Assembly: GCA_035554115.1 (NCBI GenBank)
Contig: DATMIW010000044.1
Location: forward strand, 3,565-67,564
Origin: CAXTSE01 sp035554115
GTDB lineage: Bacteria > Actinomycetota > Actinomycetes > Actinomycetales > Microbacteriaceae
Direction of reading: 5' to 3'
DNA length: 64,000 bases
Shown: positions 25,164-33,327 of the stretch, in pieces
How positions within the stretch are numbered: position 1 is the stretch's first letter
Layout of the letters: each line of letters opens with the position of its first letter
Notes under the pieces: model-generated
Databases searched by the model: none
What the model was told of the DNA's origin: nothing
The model's input: the letters and a program-made list of their open reading frames with translations, nothing else
Translations under genes and position numbers: made by a program

Positions 25164-26593
25164 CCGGCCCCAGCATGCCGCTGCCCCTCGGATTCGTTGT
25201 GCGGCTCAGCGACAGTACGCGCGTCGCCGACGACGGGGTTTCCCTGATCGGCGGCTCTCCGACCCGCGTCATCTTTCTCACGCCGGCGGCTGCGGCCCTG
25301 CTTGTGGATGGGCGGGTGACAGTCACCGACCGCAGAAGCTCGCGGCTCGCCGACTACCTGCTCGACATCGGGATGGCGGATCCGGTGGTCGCCGACCTTC
25401 CGCCGGGCGATCCCGCCCTCGTGAGCTATGTCGTGCCGGTGCGTGACAGGGCGACATCTCTCGACCGACTCCTTGCCAGCATCCCGTCCCAGGCCCGAAC
25501 CGTTGTCGTTGACGATGCGTCGCTCGACCCGGCCGCTATCGCGCGCGTGAGTCGCCGCAGGGGAGCGGAGTTCGTGCCTTTGCGCCGCAATATCGGTCCA
25601 GCCGGCGCCCGTAACGCTGGGCTCCGGCTCGTGCGCACCCCCTTCGTCGCCTTTGTGGATTCCGATGTGGTGCTCGTGCCGGGCGCGATCGAGCTGATGC
25701 TGCGGCACTTCGCCGATCCGCGCTTGGCGATAGTTGCCCCCCGCGTGGCGGGGATGGCCTCAAGCGGGATGGGCGCAGCGGCCCGTCGCACGTGGATCTC
25801 GCGGTACGAGGATGCCCGATCGTCGCTCGACCTCGGCGACAGGCCCGCCGCGGTGCGGCCCCGCTCCGCTGTCCCGTGGGTCTCGTCGACCACCCTGCTC
25901 GCGCGAGTGGATGCTCTGGGCGCCGGCTTCGATGACAGGATGCGGTCGGGAGAAGATGTCGACCTCGTCTGGCGGCTGGCAGAGAGCGGGCATCGCATTC
26001 GCTACGAGCCCTCGGCGCGAGTGCTGCACGAACATCGGGGCAGCGCAGTCGCGTGGGCGCATCGCAAGTTCGTCTACGGCACGAGTGCTGCAGCTCTGGC
26101 CGAACGGCATCCGGACGCTATAGCTCCCGCGATTATCGCCCCCTGGGGTGTGGCATTGCTCGCCGCTCTGCTCGCCCAGCGTCGCTGGTCGCTCCCTGTC
26201 GCCGGGGTGATTGCCGGAGGTATGACCTGGAGGATCGCCGCGCGATTGCCCCGAAGCAGGCATCCGGTGCGGGTCGCGGCACGCCTGACCGCGACCGGGG
26301 TCGCGACGAACCTCGGCCAGGGGAGCGCTCTGCTGATGAGACATTGGTGGCCGCTCACCCTTGCGCTGCTTCCCTTCTCGCGGCGGCTGAGGCGTGTGGT
26401 GCTTGTCGCACATATCGCCGATACCGTCCTCGAGCACCGCCGCACGGGGTCGGATCTTGACCCCGTGCGTTTCGGACTCGCGCGCCGCCTTGACGACCTG
26501 GCCTATGGTGCGGGCGTGTGGTTCAGCGCCCTGCGGGCAGGCTCGCTTCGGGCTCTCATCCCCGAGGTCCGGAAGCGGCCTCCCGAGGCTTAG
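25160..26593 (+). CDS. mftF: MftF, mycofactocin glycosyltransferase
   Basis: 477-residue family-2 glycosyltransferase that adds a glucan chain to premycofactocin. Seen: N-terminal MftF-specific region, GT-A start 'VSYVVPVRDRATSLDRLLASIP' (about 93-114), DxD-type 'VDSDVVLVPGA', 'SGEDVDLVWRLAESG' and two or three C-terminal hydrophobic segments (about 330-350 and 395-415) that anchor it to the membrane. Last gene of mftABCDEF. Its 3' end overlaps the convergent arginase-family gene by four bases. Confidence 0.92.
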   Translation: MTGPSMPLPLGFVVRLSDSTRVADDGVSLIGGSPTRVIFLTPAAAALLVDGRVTVTDRRSSRLADYLLDIGMADPVVADLPPGDPALVSYVVPVRDRATSLDRLLASIPSQARTVVVDDASLDPAAIARVSRRRGAEFVPLRRNIGPAGARNAGLRLVRTPFVAFVDSDVVLVPGAIELMLRHFADPRLAIVAPRVAGMASSGMGAAARRTWISRYEDARSSLDLGDRPAAVRPRSAVPWVSSTTLLARVDALGAGFDDRMRSGEDVDLVWRLAESGHRIRYEPSARVLHEHRGSAVAWAHRKFVYGTSAAALAERHPDAIAPAIIAPWGVALLAALLAQRRWSLPVAGVIAGGMTWRIAARLPRSRHPVRVAARLTATGVATNLGQGSALLMRHWWPLTLALLPFSRRLRRVVLVAHIADTVLEHRRTGSDLDPVRFGLARRLDDLAYGAGVWFSALRAGSLRALIPEVRKRPPEA

Positions 26594-27492
26594 TTGGTCG
26601 ACTCCCCGAGCAGGGGAAGGGTGCGCAAGAACTCCCGCACCGCGATCACCTGGCGGGGCAGATACTCGGCGACCGACACCGCGACGACATCGGCACGACG
26701 CCCCGCATCCGCCATGATCCGGGTGACGACGTCACGGCTGAGGCCCGTCGGTTCCGGCCCCAAACCGAAGACAACGTCGTCGCGGCCGATGACGTCGACG
26801 TCGAGGTGGATCGCCACCTTCGAGCACCCTGTCGAGGCGAGCCACTCGCCGACGAGGCCGGGATTGTCGGCGAGCTGTGTCGGGCTGAATGTGCTCAGGC
26901 CCCATTCAACGACATGCGGGAAGTCGTCCTCGGTCCACGATTGGAGCCCGACCAGCGCGACCTTGGAGCCGTCAATTGTCCCGGGAAGCGCGGCGACGAC
27001 CTCGGGGTCGCCGTGACCCAGCAGGTGCGACACCGCCATGGCGTGGTAGCCGGGGTACTCGCTTTGCGGGGTTCCGACGTCGGGGTGGGCGTCAATCCAC
27101 AGGACGGCAACGTCGTCGGGGTATAGCTGCGCGAGATATGAGAACGGGGGAACACTCACCGAGCACTCGCCACCCAGGGTCACGATGCGGCGCGGCTGAT
27201 GGTCGGCGATCGCCGTGAGCGCCGAGCGCAGCTGCGCGAGGACTTTCTCGCGGGCATATACGCCGTCCGTGACGCTCAGACCATCGACTCCGAGGTCGAC
27301 CGGGACGGTGACAGTCGGTCCCCCTGTGGCGGGCACGATCAGCTCGAGGATCTGACCACCGAGGTAGTAGCCGGTCTGACCCACGCCGAGCGGGAACTCG
27401 GGCACGAAGGCTTCAACGGCCGAGGGATCCGCGCCCTGCCACTGCGGGAAGACGAGTCGCAAAGTGGTGCTTGGGTCGTTCTGTTCTGTCAT
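26590..27492 (-). CDS. Arginase/agmatinase-family hydrolase with altered metal site
   Basis: 300-residue ureohydrolase-fold protein. Metal motifs: GGEC (C110 where agmatinases have the His of GGDH), WIDAHPD (D134, H136, D138) and HLDVDV (D231, D233). Five of six dinuclear Mn ligands are kept and the first His is Cys. Family members cleave guanidino or formimidoyl groups. The upstream NCS1 permease overlaps its start by one base (TAATG), so the two act as an uptake-and-hydrolysis pair, plausibly for a ureide, guanidino or heterocyclic compound. Not a standard arginase. Confidence 0.82.
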   Translation of the reverse strand: MTEQNDPSTTLRLVFPQWQGADPSAVEAFVPEFPLGVGQTGYYLGGQILELIVPATGGPTVTVPVDLGVDGLSVTDGVYAREKVLAQLRSALTAIADHQPRRIVTLGGECSVSVPPFSYLAQLYPDDVAVLWIDAHPDVGTPQSEYPGYHAMAVSHLLGHGDPEVVAALPGTIDGSKVALVGLQSWTEDDFPHVVEWGLSTFSPTQLADNPGLVGEWLASTGCSKVAIHLDVDVIGRDDVVFGLGPEPTGLSRDVVTRIMADAGRRADVVAVSVAEYLPRQVIAVREFLRTLPLLGESTN

Positions 27493-28925
27493 TAAGACAC
27501 CGTCTCATGAAGTGTGCTGATCTCGGCCTTCGCGACGGAGGCGAACTCGGCCTTGAGGTCATAGGAGCGCATCACGATGAGATACGACCCGGCGGCGACA
27601 ATGACGCCGACCAGGAACGAAATGTCCGCTCCGCCCATTGCTGAGGCGATGGGGCCCACGAAGAAGCCCGTGCTGACGAACGGGATCATCACCAAAATCC
27701 CGAGTGCATAGCTGATGAGTCCCCGCGTTCCCCAGCGACCGTAGATTCCCCCGTCGGAGCGCAGGATGTCGGTGATCGAATACGTCCCTCGCCGCACGAG
27801 GTAGTAGTCGGCGAGGTTGACAGCCGTCCACGGGATCAGCAGATATCCGAGAATGACCAGGAAGGTCGAGAAATTGCCGAGGATGTCGCCCGGGAGGGTG
27901 ATTGTCGCCAGGATGATGAGAGCGCCTGCGATCCCGATCGTGATAGCTCGAAGTCGGGCACCCGAGGTAAGAGGTCGAAATGCCTCGAGTGCGCTGAGGA
28001 ACGACATGGTTCCGCTGTAGATCGACGCCGTTGCGGCCAAAAGACACGCAACTACTGCGATTCCCAGAGTGATCGACCCCAGTGCGAACCCGAATTGGTT
28101 GCCGACCTGGGCGATCCCGCTAATGACATCTATTTTCGGGCTCGCAAGCGCGACGCTTGCGCCGAGGAGCTCGATCCAAATTGCCGAAAGAATCGTGCCG
28201 CCGAACACCGCAGCCGAGACGCGTGCGCTCGGGGTGGACTTCGGTAGGTAGCGGGTGTAGTCCGAGACGATCGGCGCGATGGCGATCTGATAGCCCGCGG
28301 CAGCGCCCATCTGGGCGAGGAACCCGACAAGCGACCATGCGCTGTGCGTCAACAGGTCGCCGATGGGCAGAACGACCAGCACGGCAATGCTCAACAACAC
28401 CAAATTGATGAGCACAACGTAGGAGGCGATCCGTTGCAGTCTTAGCACCAGGTGATATCCGAAGATGGCGATAAGCACGGCGAGGATGCCGATGGCGACG
28501 GAATAGGGCTTATCGAGCGGAACAGTGATCTGTGACAGCGAGGCTGCGCCCGTTTGGAAGAAGAAGATCGCAAAACCCAGCGGCACAATCGTGGCGACGA
28601 GGATCGGAACTATCGCGCCACGCGAACCGAACTGCACCCGGGACTGGATCATCTGCGGGAGGCCCATTCTCGGCCCCTGGGCTCCATGAAGAGCTTGGAA
28701 GAGGGTTCCGATTACGCTGCCGAGGATGATCGCAACGATTGTGCCGCTGAGGCCGAGGCCGAACAGTGGCCCGACCGCGCCGGTGAAGGCGGTTATGAGC
28801 GTTGCGTTGATCATGAACCAGAACTGGAACTGGCCGAAGATTGATCCGCTGCGTTCGGATAGGGGGACATAGTCGAAGGAATGGGCCTCGATAAGAGGTT
28901 TCGAGGCTTCGGCGGGCACGGTCAT
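27492..28925 (-). CDS. NCS1-family permease (nucleobase/hydantoin type)
   Basis: About 477 residues, roughly twelve membrane segments. Family marks: 'FGQFQFWFMINATLITAFTGAV' near the N-terminus, 'GSVIGTLFQALHGAQGPRMGLPQMIQSRVQFGSRG' and 'APIVSDYTRYLPK'. These are proton- or sodium-coupled importers of cytosine, purines, allantoin or hydantoins. ATG 28925 is preceded by GAGGAG. Co-transcribed with the arginase-family gene and divergent from an AraC gene (167 bases between, no clear operator). Confidence 0.88.
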   Translation of the reverse strand: MTVPAEASKPLIEAHSFDYVPLSERSGSIFGQFQFWFMINATLITAFTGAVGPLFGLGLSGTIVAIILGSVIGTLFQALHGAQGPRMGLPQMIQSRVQFGSRGAIVPILVATIVPLGFAIFFFQTGAASLSQITVPLDKPYSVAIGILAVLIAIFGYHLVLRLQRIASYVVLINLVLLSIAVLVVLPIGDLLTHSAWSLVGFLAQMGAAAGYQIAIAPIVSDYTRYLPKSTPSARVSAAVFGGTILSAIWIELLGASVALASPKIDVISGIAQVGNQFGFALGSITLGIAVVACLLAATASIYSGTMSFLSALEAFRPLTSGARLRAITIGIAGALIILATITLPGDILGNFSTFLVILGYLLIPWTAVNLADYYLVRRGTYSITDILRSDGGIYGRWGTRGLISYALGILVMIPFVSTGFFVGPIASAMGGADISFLVGVIVAAGSYLIVMRSYDLKAEFASVAKAEISTLHETVS

Positions 28926-29092
28926 TGTGGCTCCTCGGGGTAGGGCGATGGGCCCAAGATAGAGCTCTGCGAGAAGCCCGCAAGGTGTTCCGTCGCAAAG
29001 TTTGAGCACGAAGCCGCGATTGTCACCGAGGTGAGACAGATTTTGCCGATCTCCGGGCCGAAACGCCGACCGTTAGGGCCATACTTGGTCGC

Positions 29093-30016
29093 GTGGATGA
29101 GATGACGGCAGCCGGGGACGAGGAGTGGTTCGAGGTGATCGCTCGCTCCTTCTACCCGTTGACGATCACCGGTATCTCCGAAGAGTTCACGGCGACGGTG
29201 CGACAGACCTCTCTCACCCGAGGAGTGCGGGTCGCCGAGGTCATGACCGACCCCAATGCTTTGCGGCGAACCTGGCGTCAGACTCGCCAGTCGCCATCCA
29301 ATGACGTCCTGCTTCTCATCCAGCTCACGGGCACTGCCTACCTCCAGCAGGACGACCGCCGAGTCGAGCTCAGCAGTGGGCAGGCCACGCTGTGTGATCC
29401 TGTTGTCGAATACGAGGTAGCGACGCCCGACAAAGCGCACCAGCTGGTCTTGATGCTGCCGCGGGATGTCGTTCGGCATTTGGCGGCTCCGATCGCGTCG
29501 ACGCGCCTGCAGGTCCTTACGCCGAAGATGGCCTCGCTTCGTGCGCTCACCGCCCTGGTTCAAGAGACAGTGTCTGAGGTCAACGACCTGGACGCGCACG
29601 AGTCGGATGCTTTGGCCGGCGTGATCCTCGACCTCACGAGATCGATGTTCGCCCGCGCCACCGGCAGCGTCAATGTGCATTCTTCACGGGAAGCATTGGC
29701 GGCCACCGCCTTGGCCTATATCCATAACCACGCGGGAGACGGCACGCTCTCGGCAGAGCGCGTTGCGAATGCCACCGGGGTGACAACCGCCCAGCTCGCA
29801 ACGCTGCTTCGACCGCAGGGCACACTCGCGCACATTCTGCGGCAAGCTCGCCTGCGAGCCGCTCGCTCGCGGCTGATCGATCTGCAGTACTCGGAGTACA
29901 GCGTCGCGGAAATCGCCGTCATGTCGGGCTTCCATGATCAGACGACCTTCACTCGCGCATTCAAGCGCGAGTTTGCAGACCTCCCGTCTGAGCTGCGGCG
30001 GCTCCCGCGATCGTGA
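29093..30016 (+). CDS. AraC-family transcriptional regulator
   Basis: About 307 residues with the same plan as the AraC proteins at 6711 and 15503: N-terminal binding domain ('WFEVIARSFYPLTITGISEEFTATV') and C-terminal double helix-turn-helix ('AERVANATGVTTAQLATLL', 'AEIAVMSGFHDQTTFTRAFKREFADLP'). GTG 29093 or ATG 29102 start; a -10-like CATACT lies about 17 bases before the GTG, so a very short leader is likely. Lies between the NCS1 permease (divergent) and the second OYE (same strand, 71 bases downstream). Confidence 0.86.
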   Translation: MDEMTAAGDEEWFEVIARSFYPLTITGISEEFTATVRQTSLTRGVRVAEVMTDPNALRRTWRQTRQSPSNDVLLLIQLTGTAYLQQDDRRVELSSGQATLCDPVVEYEVATPDKAHQLVLMLPRDVVRHLAAPIASTRLQVLTPKMASLRALTALVQETVSEVNDLDAHESDALAGVILDLTRSMFARATGSVNVHSSREALAATALAYIHNHAGDGTLSAERVANATGVTTAQLATLLRPQGTLAHILRQARLRAARSRLIDLQYSEYSVAEIAVMSGFHDQTTFTRAFKREFADLPSELRRLPRS

Positions 30017-30042
30017 CGCGAAAGCGCACGGATCCAAAAGTC

Positions 30043-30088
30043 GTAAAACCCTTGACAATCGCATGATGTCGTCGCTTCACTAGGGGGA
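30043..30088 (+). promoter_or_regulatory. Operator and probable leaderless promoter of the second OYE
   Basis: GTAAAACCCTTGAC (30043-30056) with -35 TTGACA, -10-like TTCACT at 30076-30081 and ATG six bases later at 30088. The operator-to-ATG distance (31 bases) is identical to that at 14347-14392. Confidence 0.55.
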
Positions 30089-31185
30089 TGACTGAGTCCG
30101 CTCTCTTTACCCCGCTCACTATTCGTGGAGTTACCTTCCGCAACCGGCTGTGGGTGTCGCCCATGTGCCAGTACTCCTGCGACGAGCTGGACGGTGTTCC
30201 GACGGATTGGCATCTCGTCAATCTCGGCCAGACGGCATTCGGCACCGGTCTGGTATTCGCCGAGTCGACGGCGGTTAGCCCCGAAGGGCGGATCACGGCC
30301 GAGGATACCGGAATCTGGAACGACGAGCAGGTGGCGGCGTGGTCGCGCATCACTCGATTCATCCACTCCCAGGGTGCCCGCGCCGGCATCCAGATTGGGC
30401 ACGCGGGTCGGAAGGCTTCGGATTACCGCCTCTTCGACCCGCGCTGTGGCACGACAAAGCCGGAATCGGAGGGCGGCTGGAAGACCGTCGCACCCTCGGC
30501 GATCGACTATCCCGGGTTCGACGTGCCCACCGAGCTCGACACAGCGGGCATCGAGCAGATCATCGACGACTTCGCGGCTGCCGGGCGGCGATCCGTTGAG
30601 GCCGGGTTCGATGTCATCGAGATCCATGCCGCCCACGGCTACCTCATCCACGAATTTCTTTCGCCCCTGAGCAACCACCGCACCGACGAGTGGGGCGGAT
30701 CGCTCGAGAATCGGGCACGATTGCTGATTCGCATCGTCGCCGCAGTCCGCACCGCTGTCGGCGAAGATCCCGCCGTGTTCGTGCGCTTCTCTGGAACGGA
30801 CTGGACAGAAGGCGGCTGGGATATGGACCAGACCGTGCAGGCGGCAGTCTGGGCGCAAGAGGCCGGAGCGGACTTCTTCGACATGTCGAGCGGCGGCTTG
30901 CTCGCCGGCATTTTCATCTCGCTTGAGCCGGGGTACCAGGTTCCGTTGGCGGCCCGCATCAAAGAGGAACTCGGCCATCTCGCCGGCGCGGTCGGCCTGA
31001 TCACCGACCCGGTGCAGGCCAACGACATCGTCGCGTCGGGGGATGCGGATGCCGTGATCCTGGCGCGGGAATTCATCCGCAATCCGCATTTCGCCCTGCG
31101 CGCCGCGAATGAGCTGGGCGTCGACCTCGACTACTGGCCTCGTCAGTATCTCGGGGTCAAGAACCCCGGAGTTAGGCAGCCGTAG
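30088..31185 (+). CDS. Old Yellow Enzyme-type NADH:flavin oxidoreductase (YqjM-like)
   Basis: 365-residue FMN TIM-barrel ene-reductase. Seen: LFTPLTIRGVTFRNRLWVSPMCQYS with the YqjM-type Cys (C27), 'QIGHAGRKAS', 'FDVIEIHAAHGYLIHEFLSPLSN', 'RTDEWGGSLENRARL' and 'LAREFIRNPHF'. Conserved Cys and the His pair make it a complete classical/thermophilic-type OYE, more typical than the one at 16455. Starts right after an operator-promoter element. Its 3' end overlaps the convergent TetR gene by 14 bases. Confidence 0.9.
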   Translation: MTESALFTPLTIRGVTFRNRLWVSPMCQYSCDELDGVPTDWHLVNLGQTAFGTGLVFAESTAVSPEGRITAEDTGIWNDEQVAAWSRITRFIHSQGARAGIQIGHAGRKASDYRLFDPRCGTTKPESEGGWKTVAPSAIDYPGFDVPTELDTAGIEQIIDDFAAAGRRSVEAGFDVIEIHAAHGYLIHEFLSPLSNHRTDEWGGSLENRARLLIRIVAAVRTAVGEDPAVFVRFSGTDWTEGGWDMDQTVQAAVWAQEAGADFFDMSSGGLLAGIFISLEPGYQVPLAARIKEELGHLAGAVGLITDPVQANDIVASGDADAVILAREFIRNPHFALRAANELGVDLDYWPRQYLGVKNPGVRQP

Positions 31186-31747
31186 CAGCGAGCGCGGCGT
31201 CGATCAGCGTCGCGGCCGCCGCACGAGCCTGGGCCGCGGCATCTGCCGTGCCGGAGATGGCTGCAGTGGTTTGGGCCCCCTCGGCGAGCAGCGCGAGCTG
31301 GGGCGCGAGGTAGTCGGGAGCGCCGGACGTTTTGGCGACCTCGGCGAGGTAGCGCTGGAACGACTCCTTATGGTGGCGGGCGAAGCTGGCCACCTCAGGG
31401 TCGACCGAGCCGAGCTCGCCGAAGGAATTGATAAACGCGCAGCCACGGAAGTCGTCTTCTCGAAACCACTCCTCAAGAAAGTCGTAGACCGAGAGCAGCT
31501 TGTCCCGCGGGGTGGTCGCGGTGCTGGCGTGGGCGAGCACCCGGCGGGTCCATTCTTCGTTGCGTCGGGTGAGCACCTGTCGAAGGATCTCGTCTTTCGA
31601 GGAGAACAGCGCGTAAATCCGTTTGAGGGAAATCCCCGCTTCGCTCCGCAGCTCGTCCATGCCGACTGCCTGAACGCCCTTGCCGTAAAACAGCCGATCG
31701 GCGGCGTCGAGGACAGCGATTCGTGCCGCGTCATCCGGGCCTGACAT
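31172..31747 (-). CDS. TetR-family transcriptional regulator
   Basis: 191-residue TetR protein: N-terminal HTH 'AVGMDELRSEAGISLKRIYALFSSKDEILRQVL' and an all-helical ligand domain with 'FRGCAFINSFGEL'. Divergent from the alpha/beta hydrolase gene with two identical-arm palindromes GAGAAC-N4-GTTCTC between them, so it most likely represses both itself and the hydrolase. Inducer unknown. Confidence 0.86.
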   Translation of the reverse strand: MSGPDDAARIAVLDAADRLFYGKGVQAVGMDELRSEAGISLKRIYALFSSKDEILRQVLTRRNEEWTRRVLAHASTATTPRDKLLSVYDFLEEWFREDDFRGCAFINSFGELGSVDPEVASFARHHKESFQRYLAEVAKTSGAPDYLAPQLALLAEGAQTTAAISGTADAAAQARAAAATLIDAALAATAA

Positions 31748-31762
31748 TGTGCTCCTTGCGCT

Positions 31763-31813
31763 GAGAACTATCGTTCTCTAGGATAGCGGATGAACGAGAG
31801 AACGAGCGTTCTC
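31763..31813. promoter_or_regulatory. Two TetR operator palindromes
   Basis: GAGAACTATCGTTCTC (31763-31778) and GAGAACGAGCGTTCTC (31798-31813) have identical six-base arms and four-base centres; their centres are 35 bases apart. They fill the divergent region between the TetR and hydrolase genes. Confidence 0.7.
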
Positions 31814-31834
31814 ACTTCTGACCGAAAGGCTCCC

Positions 31835-32677
31835 ATGTCGTACATCACCGTTGGCCGCGAAAACTCGACCTCCACGCAGCTCTATTACGAAGACCAGGGG
31901 AGCGGCCAGCCGGTCGTCCTCATCCACGGTTACCCCCTCAACGGTGCTTCGTGGGAGAAGCAGACGAAGGCACTTCTCAAGGGCGGCTACCGCGTCATCA
32001 GCTACGACCGCCGAGGGTTCGGCCAGTCGACTAAGACGGCGATTGGCTACGACTACGACACCTTCGCCGCCGACCTGCATGACGTGCTCACCAAGCTCGA
32101 CCTGCACAACGTCGTTCTCGTCGGCTTCTCGATGGGTACGGGTGAGCTGGCTCGTTACGTCTCCACCTATGGCTCAGACCGTGTCGCGAAGCTCGCCTTC
32201 CTCGCGTCGCTCGAACCTTTCCTGCTGCAGACGGATGACAACCCGAGCGGGGTTCCGCAGGACGTATTCGACGGCATCGCTTCCGCAGCTGAGGCCGACC
32301 GTTTTGCCTGGTTCACGAGCTTCTTCGAGAACTTCTACAACCTGGACGAAACTCTCGGCAGCCGAATTAGCGAGGAGGCGGTCCGCAATAGCTGGAACGT
32401 TGCCACGGCGAGCGCGCCGATCGCCGCCTACGCGGTCGTGCCCACGTGGATCGAAGACTTCCGCGGAGACGTTGCGGCGGTGCGCGCATCTGGTGTGCCC
32501 AGTCTGATTTTGCACGGAAGCGGGGACCGCATCCTGCCGATCGATGCGACCGGCCGTCCCTTCCACACGGCGCTCCCCGACGCCGAGTACGTCGAGATCG
32601 AGGGTGCCCCGCACGGATTGCTCTGGACGCACGCGGATGAGGTGAACGCCGCTTTGCTCGCCTTCCTCGCTAAGTAG
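31835..32677 (+). CDS. Alpha/beta hydrolase (non-haem chloroperoxidase-like)
   Basis: About 280 residues. Oxyanion-hole HGYPL (31-35), nucleophile S99 in GFSMGTGE, acid Asp in 'GSGDRILP' and His in 'GAPHGLLWTH' near the C-terminus. The 'FSMGTGELARY' stretch is typical of the cofactor-free chloroperoxidase/esterase group. GAAAGG precedes ATG 31835. Controlled by the divergent TetR gene by position. Real activity may be ester or lactone hydrolysis. Confidence 0.87.
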   Translation: MSYITVGRENSTSTQLYYEDQGSGQPVVLIHGYPLNGASWEKQTKALLKGGYRVISYDRRGFGQSTKTAIGYDYDTFAADLHDVLTKLDLHNVVLVGFSMGTGELARYVSTYGSDRVAKLAFLASLEPFLLQTDDNPSGVPQDVFDGIASAAEADRFAWFTSFFENFYNLDETLGSRISEEAVRNSWNVATASAPIAAYAVVPTWIEDFRGDVAAVRASGVPSLILHGSGDRILPIDATGRPFHTALPDAEYVEIEGAPHGLLWTHADEVNAALLAFLAK

Positions 32678-32721
32678 TTTTGGATACGCCGTGACAACAC
32701 CTCGCGGGGTTGGCTCGGGGT

Positions 32722-33327
32722 ATGACTGAGACCTCATACGCACCGGCCACCCCTCGCACGGCCGCCGTGAACGAGTTGTCGGGTACCGGTGGTCGGTGGG
32801 CGCTCGCGGTGCTCTTCGCGATCTACCTGATGCTGCTCGTTTGGCTGGTGTTGTGGAAGTTCCACGTGCCGTTCGTCGGTCGCGACGATATGCGCGAGAT
32901 CAAGTTGATCCCATTTGTCGGGGGCGGTGGATTCGGGGCGAGCGCTCCCTGGGAGGTGTTCGCCAACATCATCATCTTCCTTCCCTTCGGCATCTACTTG
33001 GCAGCGCTCGTGCCCACCTGGCGGTGGCGCGCGGTCGCGGTTATGGCAGGGGCGAGCCTCGGGCTGGAAGTCGCCGAGTACGTCCTCGCGGTCGGAAGCT
33101 CCGATGTGACTGACGTCATAGTGAACACCTCCGGGGGGCTGATCGGCCTGGGGGTGCTTGCCCTCGTACGCCGCAAGCTTCGGTCTCGCACTGGGGTGGT
33201 CATGGCGTGGATCATGGCGCTCGCGACGGTGGTGGTGTTCATTGCCGCGACCGCGCTCATTGCGTCGTTCCCTCGGCTGGGGCCGCCGGACGACGTGGAT
33301 ATGAGGGTCAGCTGTCCATGTCCGTAG
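32722..33327 (+). CDS. VanZ-family membrane protein
   Basis: About 201 residues, four to five membrane segments (about 27-47, 78-98, 106-125, 133-150 and 160-182). VanZ-like family features: 'IKLIPFVGG' after the first helix, 'ANIIIFLPFGIYLAAL', 'SLGLEVAEYVLAVGSSDVTDVIVNTSGGLIG', which carries the conserved Asp-Asn pair. Some members raise teicoplanin tolerance; most are unstudied. Convergent with the sensor kinase gene, overlapping by 20 bases. No good ribosome binding site precedes ATG 32722. Confidence 0.85.
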   Translation: MTETSYAPATPRTAAVNELSGTGGRWALAVLFAIYLMLLVWLVLWKFHVPFVGRDDMREIKLIPFVGGGGFGASAPWEVFANIIIFLPFGIYLAALVPTWRWRAVAVMAGASLGLEVAEYVLAVGSSDVTDVIVNTSGGLIGLGVLALVRRKLRSRTGVVMAWIMALATVVVFIAATALIASFPRLGPPDDVDMRVSCPCP

